Shown: positions 37,478-46,817, counted from the stretch's first letter. The stretch is DNA of 64,000 bases from Pseudomonas mosselii (GCF_019823065.1 NZ_CP081966.1:1264001-1328000), one strand, 5' to 3'. Notes: generated from the sequence alone by a model not told the origin. A program made the numbers and translations.

Positions 37478-40029
37478 CACATTGCCTCCTCGTGGGTGGG
37501 AATCAGCTGAAGCGGCGCAGCCGGTCGGCGTTGGCCACGCTCGCGCACGAAATGCACATCCGGATCGGCGCGCTGGTCGTTGACGAAAGTGCGGAAGCGC
37601 TTGAGCTTTTCCGGATCGCCCAGGGCGTTGGCCCATTCGCACTCGTAGCGCTCGACCACCTGCTGCATCTGCGCTTCGAGTTCGGCTGCCAGGCCCAGGC
37701 TGTCGTCGATCACCACCTGCTTGAGGTAGTCGAGCCCGCCTTCGAGGCCCTCGCGCCACACCGAGGTGCGCTGCAGCTTGTCGGCGGTGCGGATGTAGAA
37801 CATCAGCACGCGGTCGATCAGTCGTATCAGGGTCTTGTCGTCCAGGTCGGTGGCGAACAGCTCGGCGTGGCGCGGGCGCATGCCGCCGTTACCGCATACG
37901 TACAGGTTCCAGCCCTTGTCGGTGGCGATCACGCCGATGTCCTTGCTTTGCGCCTCGGCGCATTCGCGGGTGCAGCCGGATACCGCGAACTTGAGCTTGT
38001 GCGGCGCGCGCAGGCCCTTGTAGCGATCCTCCAGGCGCAGCGCCATGGCCACGCTGTCCTGCACGCCATAGCGGCACCAGGTGCTGCCCACGCAGGATTT
38101 CACCGTGCGCGTTGACTTGCCATAGGCGTGCCCGGTCTCGAAGCCGGCAGCGATCAACTCGCCCCAGATCAGTGGCAGTTCGTGCAGCTGGGCCCCGAAC
38201 AGATCGATGCGCTGGCCGCCGGTGATCTTGGTGTAGAGGTCGTATTTCTGCGCCACCTGGCCGATCACGATCAGCTTCTGCGGGGTGATTTCGCCGCCTG
38301 GAATGCGCGGCACCACGGAGTAGGTGCCGTTTTTCTGCATGTTGGCCATGAAGGTGTCGTTGGTGTCCTGCAACGGTACCAGCGCCGGGTCCATGATCGG
38401 CTGGTTCCAGCATGAAGCGAGGATGTTGCCCACCGCCGGTTTGCAGATGTCGCAACCCACGTGACCTTTGCCGTGGCGTTCGAGCAGTTCGCCGAAGGTG
38501 CGGATACCCTCCACCCGCACCAGCCCGTAGAGCTCCTGGCGGGTGTAGGCGAAGTGCTCGCACAGGCTCTTGTCGAGCGTCACGCCACGGGCGGTCAGCT
38601 CATGCTCGAAGACCTGCTTGAGCAGGGCAGCGCAGCCACCGCAGCCGCTGGCGGCCTTGGTGCAGCCCTTGACGGCGGCAAGGTCGCCGCAACCACTGTC
38701 GATGGCGGCGCACACCGCGCCCTTGCTGACGTTGTGGCAGGAGCAGATGGTCGCGCTGTCGGGCAGCGCATCAGCGCCCAGGGTCGGCGCGCCACTTCCT
38801 TGCGGCAGGATCAGCGATGCCGGATCGGTCGGCAGGGCGATGCCGTTCTGGGCGTACTGCAGCAGGGTGTCGTAGTAGCTGTTGTCGCCCACCAGCACCG
38901 CGCCGAGCACGTGCTTGCCACTGGCATCCACCACCAGCCGGCGGTAGGCGCTGTTGGCCTCGTCGATGAAGCGGTAGCTGCGTGAACCGGGCGTGGCGCC
39001 GTGGGCATCGCCGATCGAGCCGACATCCACGCCCAGCAGCTTGAGCTTGGTCGACATGTCGGCGCCGGTGAAATCGTCCGCCGTCTCGCCCAGCAGCCGC
39101 GCGGCCAGGTTGCGCGCCATGGCGTAGCCGGGGGCGACCAGGCCGAACACGCTGCCGTTCCACGACGCGCACTCGCCGATGGCGAAGATCCGTGGATCGC
39201 TGGTCTTGCACTGGCTGTCGATCACCACGCCGCCGCGCGTGGCGATCTCCAGGCCACAGGCCCGGCCCAGGGCGTCCTGTGGGCGGATGCCGGCGGAAAA
39301 GACAATCAGATCGGTCTCCAGGTGTTCGCCACCGTCGAAGTTCATCCGGTAGCGGTACTGCTCGCCAGCGCTGATCGACTGGGTCGCGCGGGACAGGTGC
39401 ACGCCCACGCCCAGGGCCTCGATCCGCGCCTTGAGCGCCGCGCCGCCTTCGCTGTCCAGCTGTACCGGCATCAGGCGTGGGGCGAACTCCACTACATGCG
39501 CCTCCAGGCCCAGGGACTTCAGGGCGTTGGCTGCCTCGAGGCCGAGCAGGCCGCCGCCCACCACCACGCCACGGCGGGCATCTGCGGCGGCGGCGCGGAT
39601 CGCATCGAGGTCCTCGAGGGTGCGGTAAACCAGGCGGGCATTGCCGCTGGAACCTTCGATTGGCGGCACGAACGGATAGGAACCGGTGGCCAGGATCAAC
39701 TGGTCATAGCCCAGGCGGCCCTCGGCGGTGACCAGCTCCCGGCGCTCGCGATCGATGTCCAGCACCGCCTCGCCCAGGTGCAGGTGCACGCCGTGGCGGC
39801 TGTAGTAGTCCGGGGCGCACAGGGCCAGGGTCTCGGCGCAGCTACCGGTAAAATACTCCGACAGGTGCACCCGGTCGTAGGCGCGCTGGCGCTCCTGGCC
39901 GAACACATGCAGCTCGAAGTGTGCCGTGGCGCCGCGTTCGATCAGCTGCTCGACGCAGTGATGGCCGACCATGCCATTGCCGACGATGACCAGTCGTGCT
40001 CGTTGTGCCCCGTTCGCTGTTGCCTGCAT
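37477..40029 (-). CDS. nirB: Nitrite reductase (NADH) large subunit
   Basis: Reduces nitrite to ammonium in the cytoplasm using NADH, FAD, iron-sulfur clusters and siroheme. The 850-residue protein contains an N-terminal FAD domain (LVIVGNGMVGHHCVEQL), a second nucleotide motif (GVVVGGGLLGLEAANAL), a BFD-like [2Fe-2S] region (CSCHNVSKGAVCAAI, ASGCGGC), and the siroheme/[4Fe-4S] region (STWCRYGVQDS, SGCTRECAEAQSKDIG). All look intact. A leader with an ANTAR-type hairpin and terminator precedes it, predicting nitrate/nitrite-controlled antitermination. Confidence 0.96.
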   Translation of the reverse strand: MQATANGAQRARLVIVGNGMVGHHCVEQLIERGATAHFELHVFGQERQRAYDRVHLSEYFTGSCAETLALCAPDYYSRHGVHLHLGEAVLDIDRERRELVTAEGRLGYDQLILATGSYPFVPPIEGSSGNARLVYRTLEDLDAIRAAAADARRGVVVGGGLLGLEAANALKSLGLEAHVVEFAPRLMPVQLDSEGGAALKARIEALGVGVHLSRATQSISAGEQYRYRMNFDGGEHLETDLIVFSAGIRPQDALGRACGLEIATRGGVVIDSQCKTSDPRIFAIGECASWNGSVFGLVAPGYAMARNLAARLLGETADDFTGADMSTKLKLLGVDVGSIGDAHGATPGSRSYRFIDEANSAYRRLVVDASGKHVLGAVLVGDNSYYDTLLQYAQNGIALPTDPASLILPQGSGAPTLGADALPDSATICSCHNVSKGAVCAAIDSGCGDLAAVKGCTKAASGCGGCAALLKQVFEHELTARGVTLDKSLCEHFAYTRQELYGLVRVEGIRTFGELLERHGKGHVGCDICKPAVGNILASCWNQPIMDPALVPLQDTNDTFMANMQKNGTYSVVPRIPGGEITPQKLIVIGQVAQKYDLYTKITGGQRIDLFGAQLHELPLIWGELIAAGFETGHAYGKSTRTVKSCVGSTWCRYGVQDSVAMALRLEDRYKGLRAPHKLKFAVSGCTRECAEAQSKDIGVIATDKGWNLYVCGNGGMRPRHAELFATDLDDKTLIRLIDRVLMFYIRTADKLQRTSVWREGLEGGLDYLKQVVIDDSLGLAAELEAQMQQVVERYECEWANALGDPEKLKRFRTFVNDQRADPDVHFVRERGQRRPAAPLQLIPTHEEAM

Positions 40030-40056
40030 AGCCGATCCTCGATCACGGAAAACGAA

Positions 40057-40090
40057 AAAGGCGCCTGGAGCCGAAGCTCCAGGCGCCTTT
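40057..40090 (-). terminator. Leader terminator upstream of nirB
   Basis: Perfect 15-base stem AAAGGCGCCTGGAGC closed by a TTCG loop (minus strand) followed by TTTTTCGTTTT, only 27 bases before the nirB ATG. A terminator placed before the gene indicates attenuation. Confidence 0.88.
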
Positions 40091-40112
40091 GCCTGTACTC
40101 ATCAGTGTGAGG

Positions 40113-40141
40113 CCCCTGTTGACCGCCGTTGGTCGTTGGGG
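40113..40141 (-). promoter_or_regulatory. ANTAR-type hexaloop hairpin in the nirB leader
   Basis: On the minus strand CCCC-AAC-GACC encloses the six-base loop AACGGC and closes with GGTC-AACA-GGGG. A at loop position 1 and G at position 4 are the residues read by ANTAR regulators such as NasT. It lies 22 bases before the leader terminator. Confidence 0.6.
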
Positions 40142-40188
40142 CTGTTGTGCATTGCTTGAAGCAGGGAGCGTGCCAGGCTCCCTTTAAT

Positions 40189-40214
40189 TGCGGGGCAAGC
40201 CCGCTTTCACAAGG
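40189..40214. repeat. REP-like element
   Basis: GCGGGG-CAAGC-CCGCTTTCAC resembles the P. putida REP unit with a GCGGG/CCCGC-type hairpin; it lies between nasA and the nirB leader. Confidence 0.55.
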
Positions 40215-40289
40215 GTTACAGCTTTGGGCATGTGCTGGCCAGGTGGTGCGGGCGCACAAGCAGGGTGCAGCCCTCACCACCGTGGTGCA

Positions 40290-43200
40290 TCAATACACAT
40301 CCCGCCGGTAGCGCTTGTCCCGTCCCAAACCTTCGACATAGGCCGCTGCCGCGGTCTCGTCCAGGCCGCCGTGCTGCGCCACCACCTGGCGCAAGGCCGC
40401 ATCCACATCCCGGGCCATGCGCTGGGCATCGCCGCAGACATACACATGCGCGCCGTCCTGCAGCCAGCGCCACAGTTCGGCGCCCTGTTCCAGCAGGCGT
40501 TGCTGCACATAGATCTTCTCCGGCTGGTCGCGGGAGAACGCGGTGCTCAGGCGTACATGGCCCTGCGCTTCCCAGGCCAGCAACTGTTCGCGATAGTAGA
40601 AGTCGTGTGCCTCGTGCTGCTCGCCGAAGAACAGCCAGTTGCGGCCAGGCGCTGCACGTGCCTGGCGTTCCTCGAGGAAGGCCCGGAAGGGCGCGATGCC
40701 GGTGCCGGGGCCGATCATGACGATGGGCGTGCCGTCGTCGTCGGGCAGGCGGAAGTGTTTCGATGGCTGTGCAAAGATGGCCACTTCGACGTTCGTCGCT
40801 CGGTCGGCGAGAAAGGCCGAGCAGACTCCCTTGCGTTCGCCATAGCGCACCGTGGACACCGTCAGGTGCACCTGCCCCGGGTGCGCCTTGGGGCTTGAGC
40901 TGATCGAGTACAGCCTTGGCTGCAAGGGCCTGAGTAGCGCCAGCCAGCGGGCCATTGGCCATTGCCGGGGGAACTCGCGCAGCACATCGGCCAGTTGCCG
41001 GCCCCATAACCAGTCCTTGAGCGCGGTCTTGCATTCAGGCTGCAACAGCTGCTGCAGAGAGGGCGCGTTTTCGCTGAGCGCCTCGAGCTGTCGTGGCGTG
41101 ACATGGGCAATGTCCAGATGCCGTTCCAGCGCCAGGCCCAGGGGCATTGGCTTGCGGCCTTCAAGCTCGACAATGGCCTGGCCATCGAGCTGCATCAGGC
41201 CGAGCAGCTCCTCGACCAGCGCCGGGCAGTTGCGCGGCCACACGCCCAGCGCGTCGCCGGGGTGGTAGTCCAGGCCGCTACCCGCCAGGTCGAACACCAG
41301 TTGACGGGTCTCCTTGGTCGAACCTGGGCCATTGAGCAGGCGGTTCTCCACCAGGCGTGCAGGCCATGGCTGGTTTCTGCCGTGAGGCTCGGCAGTCGGT
41401 GGCGCCGGCGTAGCCACCGTGTTTGTGCCAAGGGCCAGCAGCAGGGCCTCGAGCCACGTACTGAATGCAGCCTCGAAGTCCGGCTCGCACTCGACCCGCT
41501 CCAGCAGGCGCTGGCCGCCCAGTTCCGCCAGGCGCTGGTCGAGCTTGCGGCCAAAGCCGCAGAACTGGTCGTAGCTGGAGTCGCCCAGGGCCAGCACCGC
41601 GTAGGGCAGATTGGCGCAATCGGTTTCGCCCGCACCCTGCAGGGCCTGCCAGAATGCGGCGCCACTGTCCGGAGCATCGCCGTCACCGAAGGTGCTGGCA
41701 ATCAGCAGTACGCTGGCGCAGCCGTGCAATTGCGCCGGGCTGACGCTTTCCATGCTGCTGAGCGCCACCATCAGCCCCGCCTCGCGCAGGCCTTGGGCGC
41801 AGCGTTCGGCCAGCGCCTCACCGTTGCCGGTCTGCGAGGCCCACAACACGCGATGGCAAGGTACTGCCGCCTGTGCTTGGGGCTGGGCGAACAGCCCCGC
41901 CAGCAGGCCATCGACGAACAGGCGCCGGGCCGGCGCCAATGGTGCGGTGGCCGGGAGGCTTGGCACACCCTCGGCGCGTGTCTGTTGCAGGCCAAGCAGG
42001 AAACCTTGCAGGTAATGGCGCTCCTCTTCGGCAAGCACCGGAGCAGGTTGTGTCTCCAGGCCCAGCAGGCGGGCGAGGGTGGCGGTCGGCATGGGGACGG
42101 GCTCCGCAGGAATGGTGACGTCCAGGTCGAGGACCTCGATGCGTTCACCCGCGACCCGTTCGAGGGTCACGGCGCAGTACTTGAAGGCCGGTTGCAGCGA
42201 GGTGGGGTCGACGGCGTCGCAGGTCACCGCGTTGATCGCCAACTGCTCGCCGTACAGGTCATTCCAGTGGAATGGCGCGAAGCAGCCGCCGGGCAACACC
42301 CGGTCGCTGAGGCGGGCCGGCAGCAGCGCCTGGCCTCGACGTGAACGGATCGCCACCTGGTCCTTGTCGCCGATGCCCAGGCGCCGGGCATCGGCGGGGT
42401 GGATCTCGACGAAGGGGCCGGGGTCGAGGCGGTTCAGGCTTGGGACCTTGCCGGTCTTGGTCAAGGTGTGCCACTGATGTTGCACGCGGCCGGTGTTGAG
42501 GATGAAGGGGAAGGCATCGTCCGGCAACTCGGCCGGCGCCAGCCAGGGTCGGGCATGAAAACGCGCCTTGCCGCTGGTAGTCGGAAAGCTCAGCGCCGCT
42601 GGCTGGCCGTCTGCGTCGTTGCGATAGCGCAGCGGGCTGCGGTTATCCTCGCGCCCCGGCGCGCAGGGCCACTGCCGGGGGCTGGCGCGCAGCCCGGCAT
42701 AGTCGATGCCGCGCAGGTCGTAGCCGGTGGCCGGGTTATGGAAGCGGCGGATCTCTTCGAACACCGCCTCGGCGTCCGGGTAGTCGAAGGCATGCGCGTA
42801 GCCCATGGCACAGGCGATGCGCGCGATCAGGCGCCAGTCCTCCAGGCTCTCGCCAGGCGGCTCGACGGCGCGTGGCATCAAGGTCAGGTTGCGCTCACTG
42901 TTGATCATCACCCCCTCGCCCTCGGCCCACAGCGCCGCGGGCAGGAGGATGTCGGCGTAGCGGTTGGTCTCGGTGTCGAGGAAGGCGTCCTGGCTGATCA
43001 CCAGTTGCGCCTGGTTCAGGCCGTCGATCACCTGCTGGCGGTTGGCGACGCTGGCCACCGGGTTGCTGCAGATGATCCAGCAGGCCTTCACTTCGCCGTT
43101 CTTGAGCTGTTCGAACAGCGCCACCGTGCCTTCGCCGCCCTCGCTGCGCAATGTGCCGGGCGCCAGCTGCCACTGCCGCTCGACGAAGGCGCGGTCCGCC

Positions 43201-44270
43201 GCCACCTGCGCCGAACGCTGGCCCGGCAGGCCCGGTCCCATGTAGCCCATCTCGCGGCCGCCCATGGCGTTGGGCTGGCCGGTCAGCGAAAACGGCCCGC
43301 TGCCGGGGCGGCAGATGGCGCCGGTGGCCAGGTGCAGGTTGCACAGGGCATTTGTGTGCCAGGTGCCGTGGATGCTCTGGTTCAGGCCCATGGTCCAGCA
43401 GCTCATCCATTCGCCGGCCTCACCGATCAGGCGGGCGGCTTCGTGGAGGTCGGCCTCGTCCAACCCGGTGATGGCCGCGACCCGTTCCGGGGTGTAGTCC
43501 GCGAGAAACGCCGGCAGGTCCTCCCAGCCCTCGGTGTGGCGGGCGATGAAATCCGCGTCGGTGTGGCCGTTGACATGCAGCAGGTAAAGAAGGCCATTGA
43601 GCAGCGCGAGATCGGTGCCCGGGCGCAGTTGCAGGAACAGGTCGGCCTTGTCGGCGGTGGCACTGCGCCGGGTATCGACGACGATCAGCCTGGCCCCGGC
43701 CTTGAGCCGGTCGCGCAGGCGCAGGAACAGGATCGGGTGGCAGTCTGCCATGTTCGCGCCGATCACCAGGAACACCTCGGCGCGTTCGAAGTCCTGGTAG
43801 CTGCCCGTCGGTCCGTCGGCACCCAGTGACTGCTTGTAGCCGCTGCCGGCACTGGCCATGCACAGGCGCGAGTTGGATTCGATATGACGGGTGCGGATGA
43901 AGCCCTTGGCCAGCTTGTTGGCCAGGTACTGGGCTTCCAGTGACATCTGTCCGGACACGTACAAGGCCACGGCATCAGCGCCATGGGTGTCGATGATCGC
44001 GCGCAACCGCGCGGCGGCTTCGCTGATGGCCATGTCCAGGCTGCAACGCGCCGGCTGCTGGCTGCGCTGGTCGCGCACGAAGGCGTGGGTCATGCGCCCG
44101 GCCTGTAGCGGCACATGGGCGCTCAGGCCCTTGGTGCACAGGCGACCGAAGTTGCTCGGGTGCTGCTTGTCGCCACTGACCTTGACCACCTTGGCATCGC
44201 TCACGTGCATGACGATGCCGCAGCCGACCCCGCAATACGGGCAAACACTGCGCACTTGGCTGTCGCTCAT
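40290..44270 (-). CDS. nasA: Assimilatory nitrate reductase fused to flavodoxin/FAD reductase
   Basis: Cytoplasmic nitrate reductase of 1326 residues joining two machines. The first 850 or so form the molybdenum-cofactor subunit: an N-terminal [4Fe-4S] motif (C10, C13, C17, about C46), molybdopterin dinucleotide-binding segments, and a C-terminal RVQHQWHTLTKTG region. After a linker a flavodoxin domain (LWASQTGNGEALAER, SFGDGDAPDSG-like), then FAD and NADPH domains of the sulfite-reductase type (RLYSISSSP, GPGTGIAPFRAFLEER, YVCGDAQRMARDVD) provide electrons. The start at 44270 follows AGGAG; the longer upstream frame runs through the leader hairpins. It replaces the separate NasB seen in enterics. 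Confidence 0.94.
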   Translation of the reverse strand: MSDSQVRSVCPYCGVGCGIVMHVSDAKVVKVSGDKQHPSNFGRLCTKGLSAHVPLQAGRMTHAFVRDQRSQQPARCSLDMAISEAAARLRAIIDTHGADAVALYVSGQMSLEAQYLANKLAKGFIRTRHIESNSRLCMASAGSGYKQSLGADGPTGSYQDFERAEVFLVIGANMADCHPILFLRLRDRLKAGARLIVVDTRRSATADKADLFLQLRPGTDLALLNGLLYLLHVNGHTDADFIARHTEGWEDLPAFLADYTPERVAAITGLDEADLHEAARLIGEAGEWMSCWTMGLNQSIHGTWHTNALCNLHLATGAICRPGSGPFSLTGQPNAMGGREMGYMGPGLPGQRSAQVAADRAFVERQWQLAPGTLRSEGGEGTVALFEQLKNGEVKACWIICSNPVASVANRQQVIDGLNQAQLVISQDAFLDTETNRYADILLPAALWAEGEGVMINSERNLTLMPRAVEPPGESLEDWRLIARIACAMGYAHAFDYPDAEAVFEEIRRFHNPATGYDLRGIDYAGLRASPRQWPCAPGREDNRSPLRYRNDADGQPAALSFPTTSGKARFHARPWLAPAELPDDAFPFILNTGRVQHQWHTLTKTGKVPSLNRLDPGPFVEIHPADARRLGIGDKDQVAIRSRRGQALLPARLSDRVLPGGCFAPFHWNDLYGEQLAINAVTCDAVDPTSLQPAFKYCAVTLERVAGERIEVLDLDVTIPAEPVPMPTATLARLLGLETQPAPVLAEEERHYLQGFLLGLQQTRAEGVPSLPATAPLAPARRLFVDGLLAGLFAQPQAQAAVPCHRVLWASQTGNGEALAERCAQGLREAGLMVALSSMESVSPAQLHGCASVLLIASTFGDGDAPDSGAAFWQALQGAGETDCANLPYAVLALGDSSYDQFCGFGRKLDQRLAELGGQRLLERVECEPDFEAAFSTWLEALLLALGTNTVATPAPPTAEPHGRNQPWPARLVENRLLNGPGSTKETRQLVFDLAGSGLDYHPGDALGVWPRNCPALVEELLGLMQLDGQAIVELEGRKPMPLGLALERHLDIAHVTPRQLEALSENAPSLQQLLQPECKTALKDWLWGRQLADVLREFPRQWPMARWLALLRPLQPRLYSISSSPKAHPGQVHLTVSTVRYGERKGVCSAFLADRATNVEVAIFAQPSKHFRLPDDDGTPIVMIGPGTGIAPFRAFLEERQARAAPGRNWLFFGEQHEAHDFYYREQLLAWEAQGHVRLSTAFSRDQPEKIYVQQRLLEQGAELWRWLQDGAHVYVCGDAQRMARDVDAALRQVVAQHGGLDETAAAAYVEGLGRDKRYRRDVY

Positions 44271-44292
44271 CGGCAATCTCCTGCTGACGAAA

Positions 44293-44354
44293 CGACAAAG
44301 GCGCCGGCTGCCCGGCCTGCAAGCGGCAAGCGGGGCAACACGGCGCCTTCGTCG
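44293..44354 (-). terminator. Leader terminator upstream of nasA
   Basis: A 14-base outer stem pairs 44341-44354 with 44293-44306 (one G-U), sharing the GAAGGCGCC/GGCGCCTTT core with the nirB leader, and encloses a smaller GC-rich hairpin. T-rich sequence (TTTGTCGTTT) follows on the minus strand, 23 bases before the ATG. Confidence 0.75.
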
Positions 44355-44364
44355 TGATGAAAGG

Positions 44365-44384
44365 GACCATCGGCGTTGATGGTC
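44365..44384 (-). promoter_or_regulatory. ANTAR-type hexaloop hairpin in the nasA leader
   Basis: Perfect 7-base stem GACCATC/GATGGTC enclosing AACGCC (A at 1, G at 4), 10 bases before the leader terminator. Stem top and loop match the nirB leader element. Confidence 0.65.
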
Positions 44385-44420
44385 GCGATGGCAACCAGGC
44401 AGCAAATCCCGGGCCATGTC

Positions 44421-44446
44421 ATCGCGGGTCAAGCCCGCTCACAGGT
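44421..44446. repeat. REP-like element
   Basis: ATCGCGGGTCAAGCCCGCTCACAGG resembles the P. putida REP consensus and lies just upstream of the nasA leader. Confidence 0.6.
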
Positions 44447-44467
44447 TCGATGGTTAGCTTGGCAAAG

Positions 44468-44550
44468 GCGTGCACCAATACGGGGAACCACGCACCAACG
44501 GATGGCGCGTGCATACGGGCGGATATATGATTCGCGTACGTTTCATATAT
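44468..44550. promoter_or_regulatory. Repeats and palindrome before the ParD-like gene
   Basis: GCGTGCA...ATACGGG occurs twice (44468-44484 and 44507-44519). ATATATGA (44523-44530) is repeated inverted as TCATATAT (44543-44550) with a 12-base spacer. This is a plausible operator for the ribbon-helix-helix protein encoded directly downstream. Confidence 0.45.
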
Positions 44551-44565
44551 GCGAGTAACTACACC

Positions 44566-44769
44566 ATGGGTATCGTCAAGATCTGCGACGACCTCCACGA
44601 AGACCTGCGCGTGGCCAGCGCCGCGCTGTCGCGTTCGATCAACGCCCAGGCCGAGCACTGGATCCGCCTCGGCATGCTGGCCGAACTGCACCCGCAAGCC
44701 ACCTATCAGGAACTGCTGCGCCAGTTGCTGCGCCAGGAGCAGGCCAACCTCAAGGCGCTTCTGCAATGA
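44566..44769 (+). CDS. ParD-like antitoxin-family protein
   Basis: A 67-residue ribbon-helix-helix-like protein: MGIVKICDDLHEDLRVASAALSRSI then NAQAEHWIRLGMLAEL and a helical tail. It resembles the ParD-like family that precedes a methionine aminopeptidase gene in pseudomonads. Its stop overlaps the map start (ATGA), so both are co-translated. No ParE toxin is present; whether the pair acts as toxin-antitoxin is unknown. The ATG at 44566 was chosen by family length; an ATG at 44527 lies in the operator-like palindrome. Confidence 0.75.
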   Translation: MGIVKICDDLHEDLRVASAALSRSINAQAEHWIRLGMLAELHPQATYQELLRQLLRQEQANLKALLQ

Positions 44770-45554
44770 GCAAGGTCATCCTCAAGGACGCCGCCGAGCT
44801 CGAACTGATGCGCCGCGCAGGCCAACTGCTGGCCCGGGTGTTTGCCGACCTCGACGGTTTCATCCGCCCCGGAGTGACCACCATGCAGATCAACGACCGC
44901 GCCGAGGCCTTCATCGTCGAAACCCTCAAGGCCCGACCGGCGAGCAAGGGCCAGTACGGTTTCCCCTATTCACTGAACACCTCGGTGGACCATGTGGTCT
45001 GCCATGGCATGCCCAAGGCCGACGAGGTGTTGAAGGAAGGCTCGATCGTCAATGTCGATATCACCTTGGAGCAGGGCGGCTACATTGCCGACTCGTCGAA
45101 GATGTACGGCATCGGTCAGATCGGCGACCAGGCCCGGCGCCTGGTCGATACCACCTATGCCGCATTATGGAAGGGCATCGAGCAGGTGCGCCCCGGCGCG
45201 ACGCTCGGTGATATCGGTCATGCCATCCAGGTCCACGCCGAGGCCGCTGGCTACAGCGTGGTGCGCGAATACTGCGGGCATGGCATCGGCAGGCAGATGC
45301 ACGAGGCACCGGAGGTGCTGCACTACGGCCAGCGCGGCATGGGCATGAAGCTGCAACCGGGGATGGTGTTCACCATCGAGCCGATGATCAACCAGGGTGG
45401 GCGTGGGACCCGTGGTCTGCGCGATGGCTGGACGGTGATCACTCGCGATCACACGCTGTCGGCGCAATGGGAGCACACGGTGGCCGTGACCGAGAGCGGA
45501 TTCGAGGTGCTGACCTTGCGTGAGGAAGAGCGGCAGGCTGCAAAGGGTTCCTAA
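44766..45554 (+). CDS. map: Type I methionine aminopeptidase
   Basis: Removes the initiator methionine from new proteins. The 262-residue enzyme keeps every expected active-site residue: His80 (VVCHGMP), metal ligands Asp98 and Asp109, His172 (CGHGIG), Glu205 (TIEPMI) and Glu236 (QWEHTV). It is co-translated with a ParD-like protein and is not beside rpsB, so it is probably a second copy beside the housekeeping one. No export signal is present. Confidence 0.93.
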   Translation: MSKVILKDAAELELMRRAGQLLARVFADLDGFIRPGVTTMQINDRAEAFIVETLKARPASKGQYGFPYSLNTSVDHVVCHGMPKADEVLKEGSIVNVDITLEQGGYIADSSKMYGIGQIGDQARRLVDTTYAALWKGIEQVRPGATLGDIGHAIQVHAEAAGYSVVREYCGHGIGRQMHEAPEVLHYGQRGMGMKLQPGMVFTIEPMINQGGRGTRGLRDGWTVITRDHTLSAQWEHTVAVTESGFEVLTLREEERQAAKGS

Positions 45555-45709
45555 GCACGGATGCCTGGGTCATGGTGCAGCCCGTCATCGGAACTTGGCG
45601 CTCAGGCTCGCCTCCCATCTTCATGGTCTAGTCTGAAACTACCGGTACCGGCCCACGCTCGACTACAACCGCCGGCCCGGAAACCATTGGAGTCCCTGGG
45701 AGGTGCCCC

Positions 45710-46816
45710 ATGAGCCTGCTGCTCGAGCCATACACCCTGCGTCAGCTGACCCTGCCCAACCGCATCGCCGTTTCCCCCATGTGCCAGTACTCCGCCGTCG
45801 ACGGCCTGGCCAACGACTGGCACCTGGTCCACCTGGGCAGCCGCGCGGTCGGTGGCGCGGGTCTTGTGATCAGCGAGGCCGTCGCGGTCACCGCCGATGG
45901 GCGCATCACTGCCGAGGACCTCGGCTTGTGGACTGACGACCAGATCAAGCCCTTGCAACGCATCACCCGTTTCATCACCGCCCAGGGCGCCGTGCCCGGT
46001 ATCCAGCTGGCCCATGCCGGGCGCAAGGCCAGCACCCACAGGCCGTGGCTCGGAAAGCAAGGCAGCGTCAAGATCGAGGAGGGCGGCTGGCAGCCGGTCG
46101 GGCCGTCGAAGATCGCCTTCGATCCGCAGCACACCGCACCACGTGAATTGACCAAGGACGAGATCCAGGACGTGGTCGCCGCGTTCGTCGCCGCGACCGA
46201 GCGGGCATTGCAGGCTGGCTTCAAGGTGGTCGAGATCCACGCCGCCCACGGTTACCTGCTGCACCAGTTCCTTTCGCCGTTGAGCAACCAGCGCCGCGAT
46301 GAATACGGCAGCTGCTTCGAAAACCGCATTCGCCTGACCCTGCAGGTTGCCGAGGCGGTACGCAAGGCCTGGCCGCAGGAACTACCGCTGTTCGTGCGGG
46401 TGTCGGCCACCGATTGGGTCGAGGATGGCTGGAACCCGGACGAGACCGTCGAGCTGGCCCGTCGCCTGCGCGCCCTGGGCGTCGACCTGATTGATGTGTC
46501 GTCAGGCGGGACCTCGGTCAATGCCGAGATCCCCACCGGCCCCGGCTACCAGACCCGCTTTGCCGAACGGGTACGCAAGGAGTCGGAAATCGCCACCGGC
46601 ACCGTCGGCATGATCACCGAACCGGCCCAGGCCGAGCATATCCTGCGCACCGGCCAGGCCGATGTGATCTTCCTCGCCCGCGAGCTGCTGCGCGACCCCT
46701 ATTGGCCGTTGCATGCCGACGACGACCTGGGCGGCAACAAGGCGACCTGGCCAGCGCAGTATCAGCGGGCCACCAGCCGGGCCAACCCCATCCACGAGTC
46801 GGACCTGCGCGACTGA
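45710..46816 (+). CDS. xenA: Xenobiotic reductase, old yellow enzyme family (XenA-like)
   Basis: FMN-dependent NAD(P)H oxidoreductase that reduces activated C=C bonds and nitro compounds. The 368-residue barrel starts LLEPYTLRQLTLPNRIAVSPMCQYSA; Cys25 replaces the usual Thr near the flavin, the mark of the YqjM/XenA subgroup. The His pair lies in EIHAAHGYLLHQFLSPLSN, and the phosphate-binding end includes VGMITEPAQAEHIL and DVIFLARELLRDPYWPL. GGGAGG precedes the ATG. Single gene. Confidence 0.92.
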   Translation: MSLLLEPYTLRQLTLPNRIAVSPMCQYSAVDGLANDWHLVHLGSRAVGGAGLVISEAVAVTADGRITAEDLGLWTDDQIKPLQRITRFITAQGAVPGIQLAHAGRKASTHRPWLGKQGSVKIEEGGWQPVGPSKIAFDPQHTAPRELTKDEIQDVVAAFVAATERALQAGFKVVEIHAAHGYLLHQFLSPLSNQRRDEYGSCFENRIRLTLQVAEAVRKAWPQELPLFVRVSATDWVEDGWNPDETVELARRLRALGVDLIDVSSGGTSVNAEIPTGPGYQTRFAERVRKESEIATGTVGMITEPAQAEHILRTGQADVIFLARELLRDPYWPLHADDDLGGNKATWPAQYQRATSRANPIHESDLRD

Positions 46817-46817
46817 T

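Noticed and set aside
44271..44432. N-terminal extension of the nasA frame
   Set aside because: It crosses the leader hairpin and terminator; MSDSQV after AGGAG at 44270 places the iron-sulfur motif at the usual distance.
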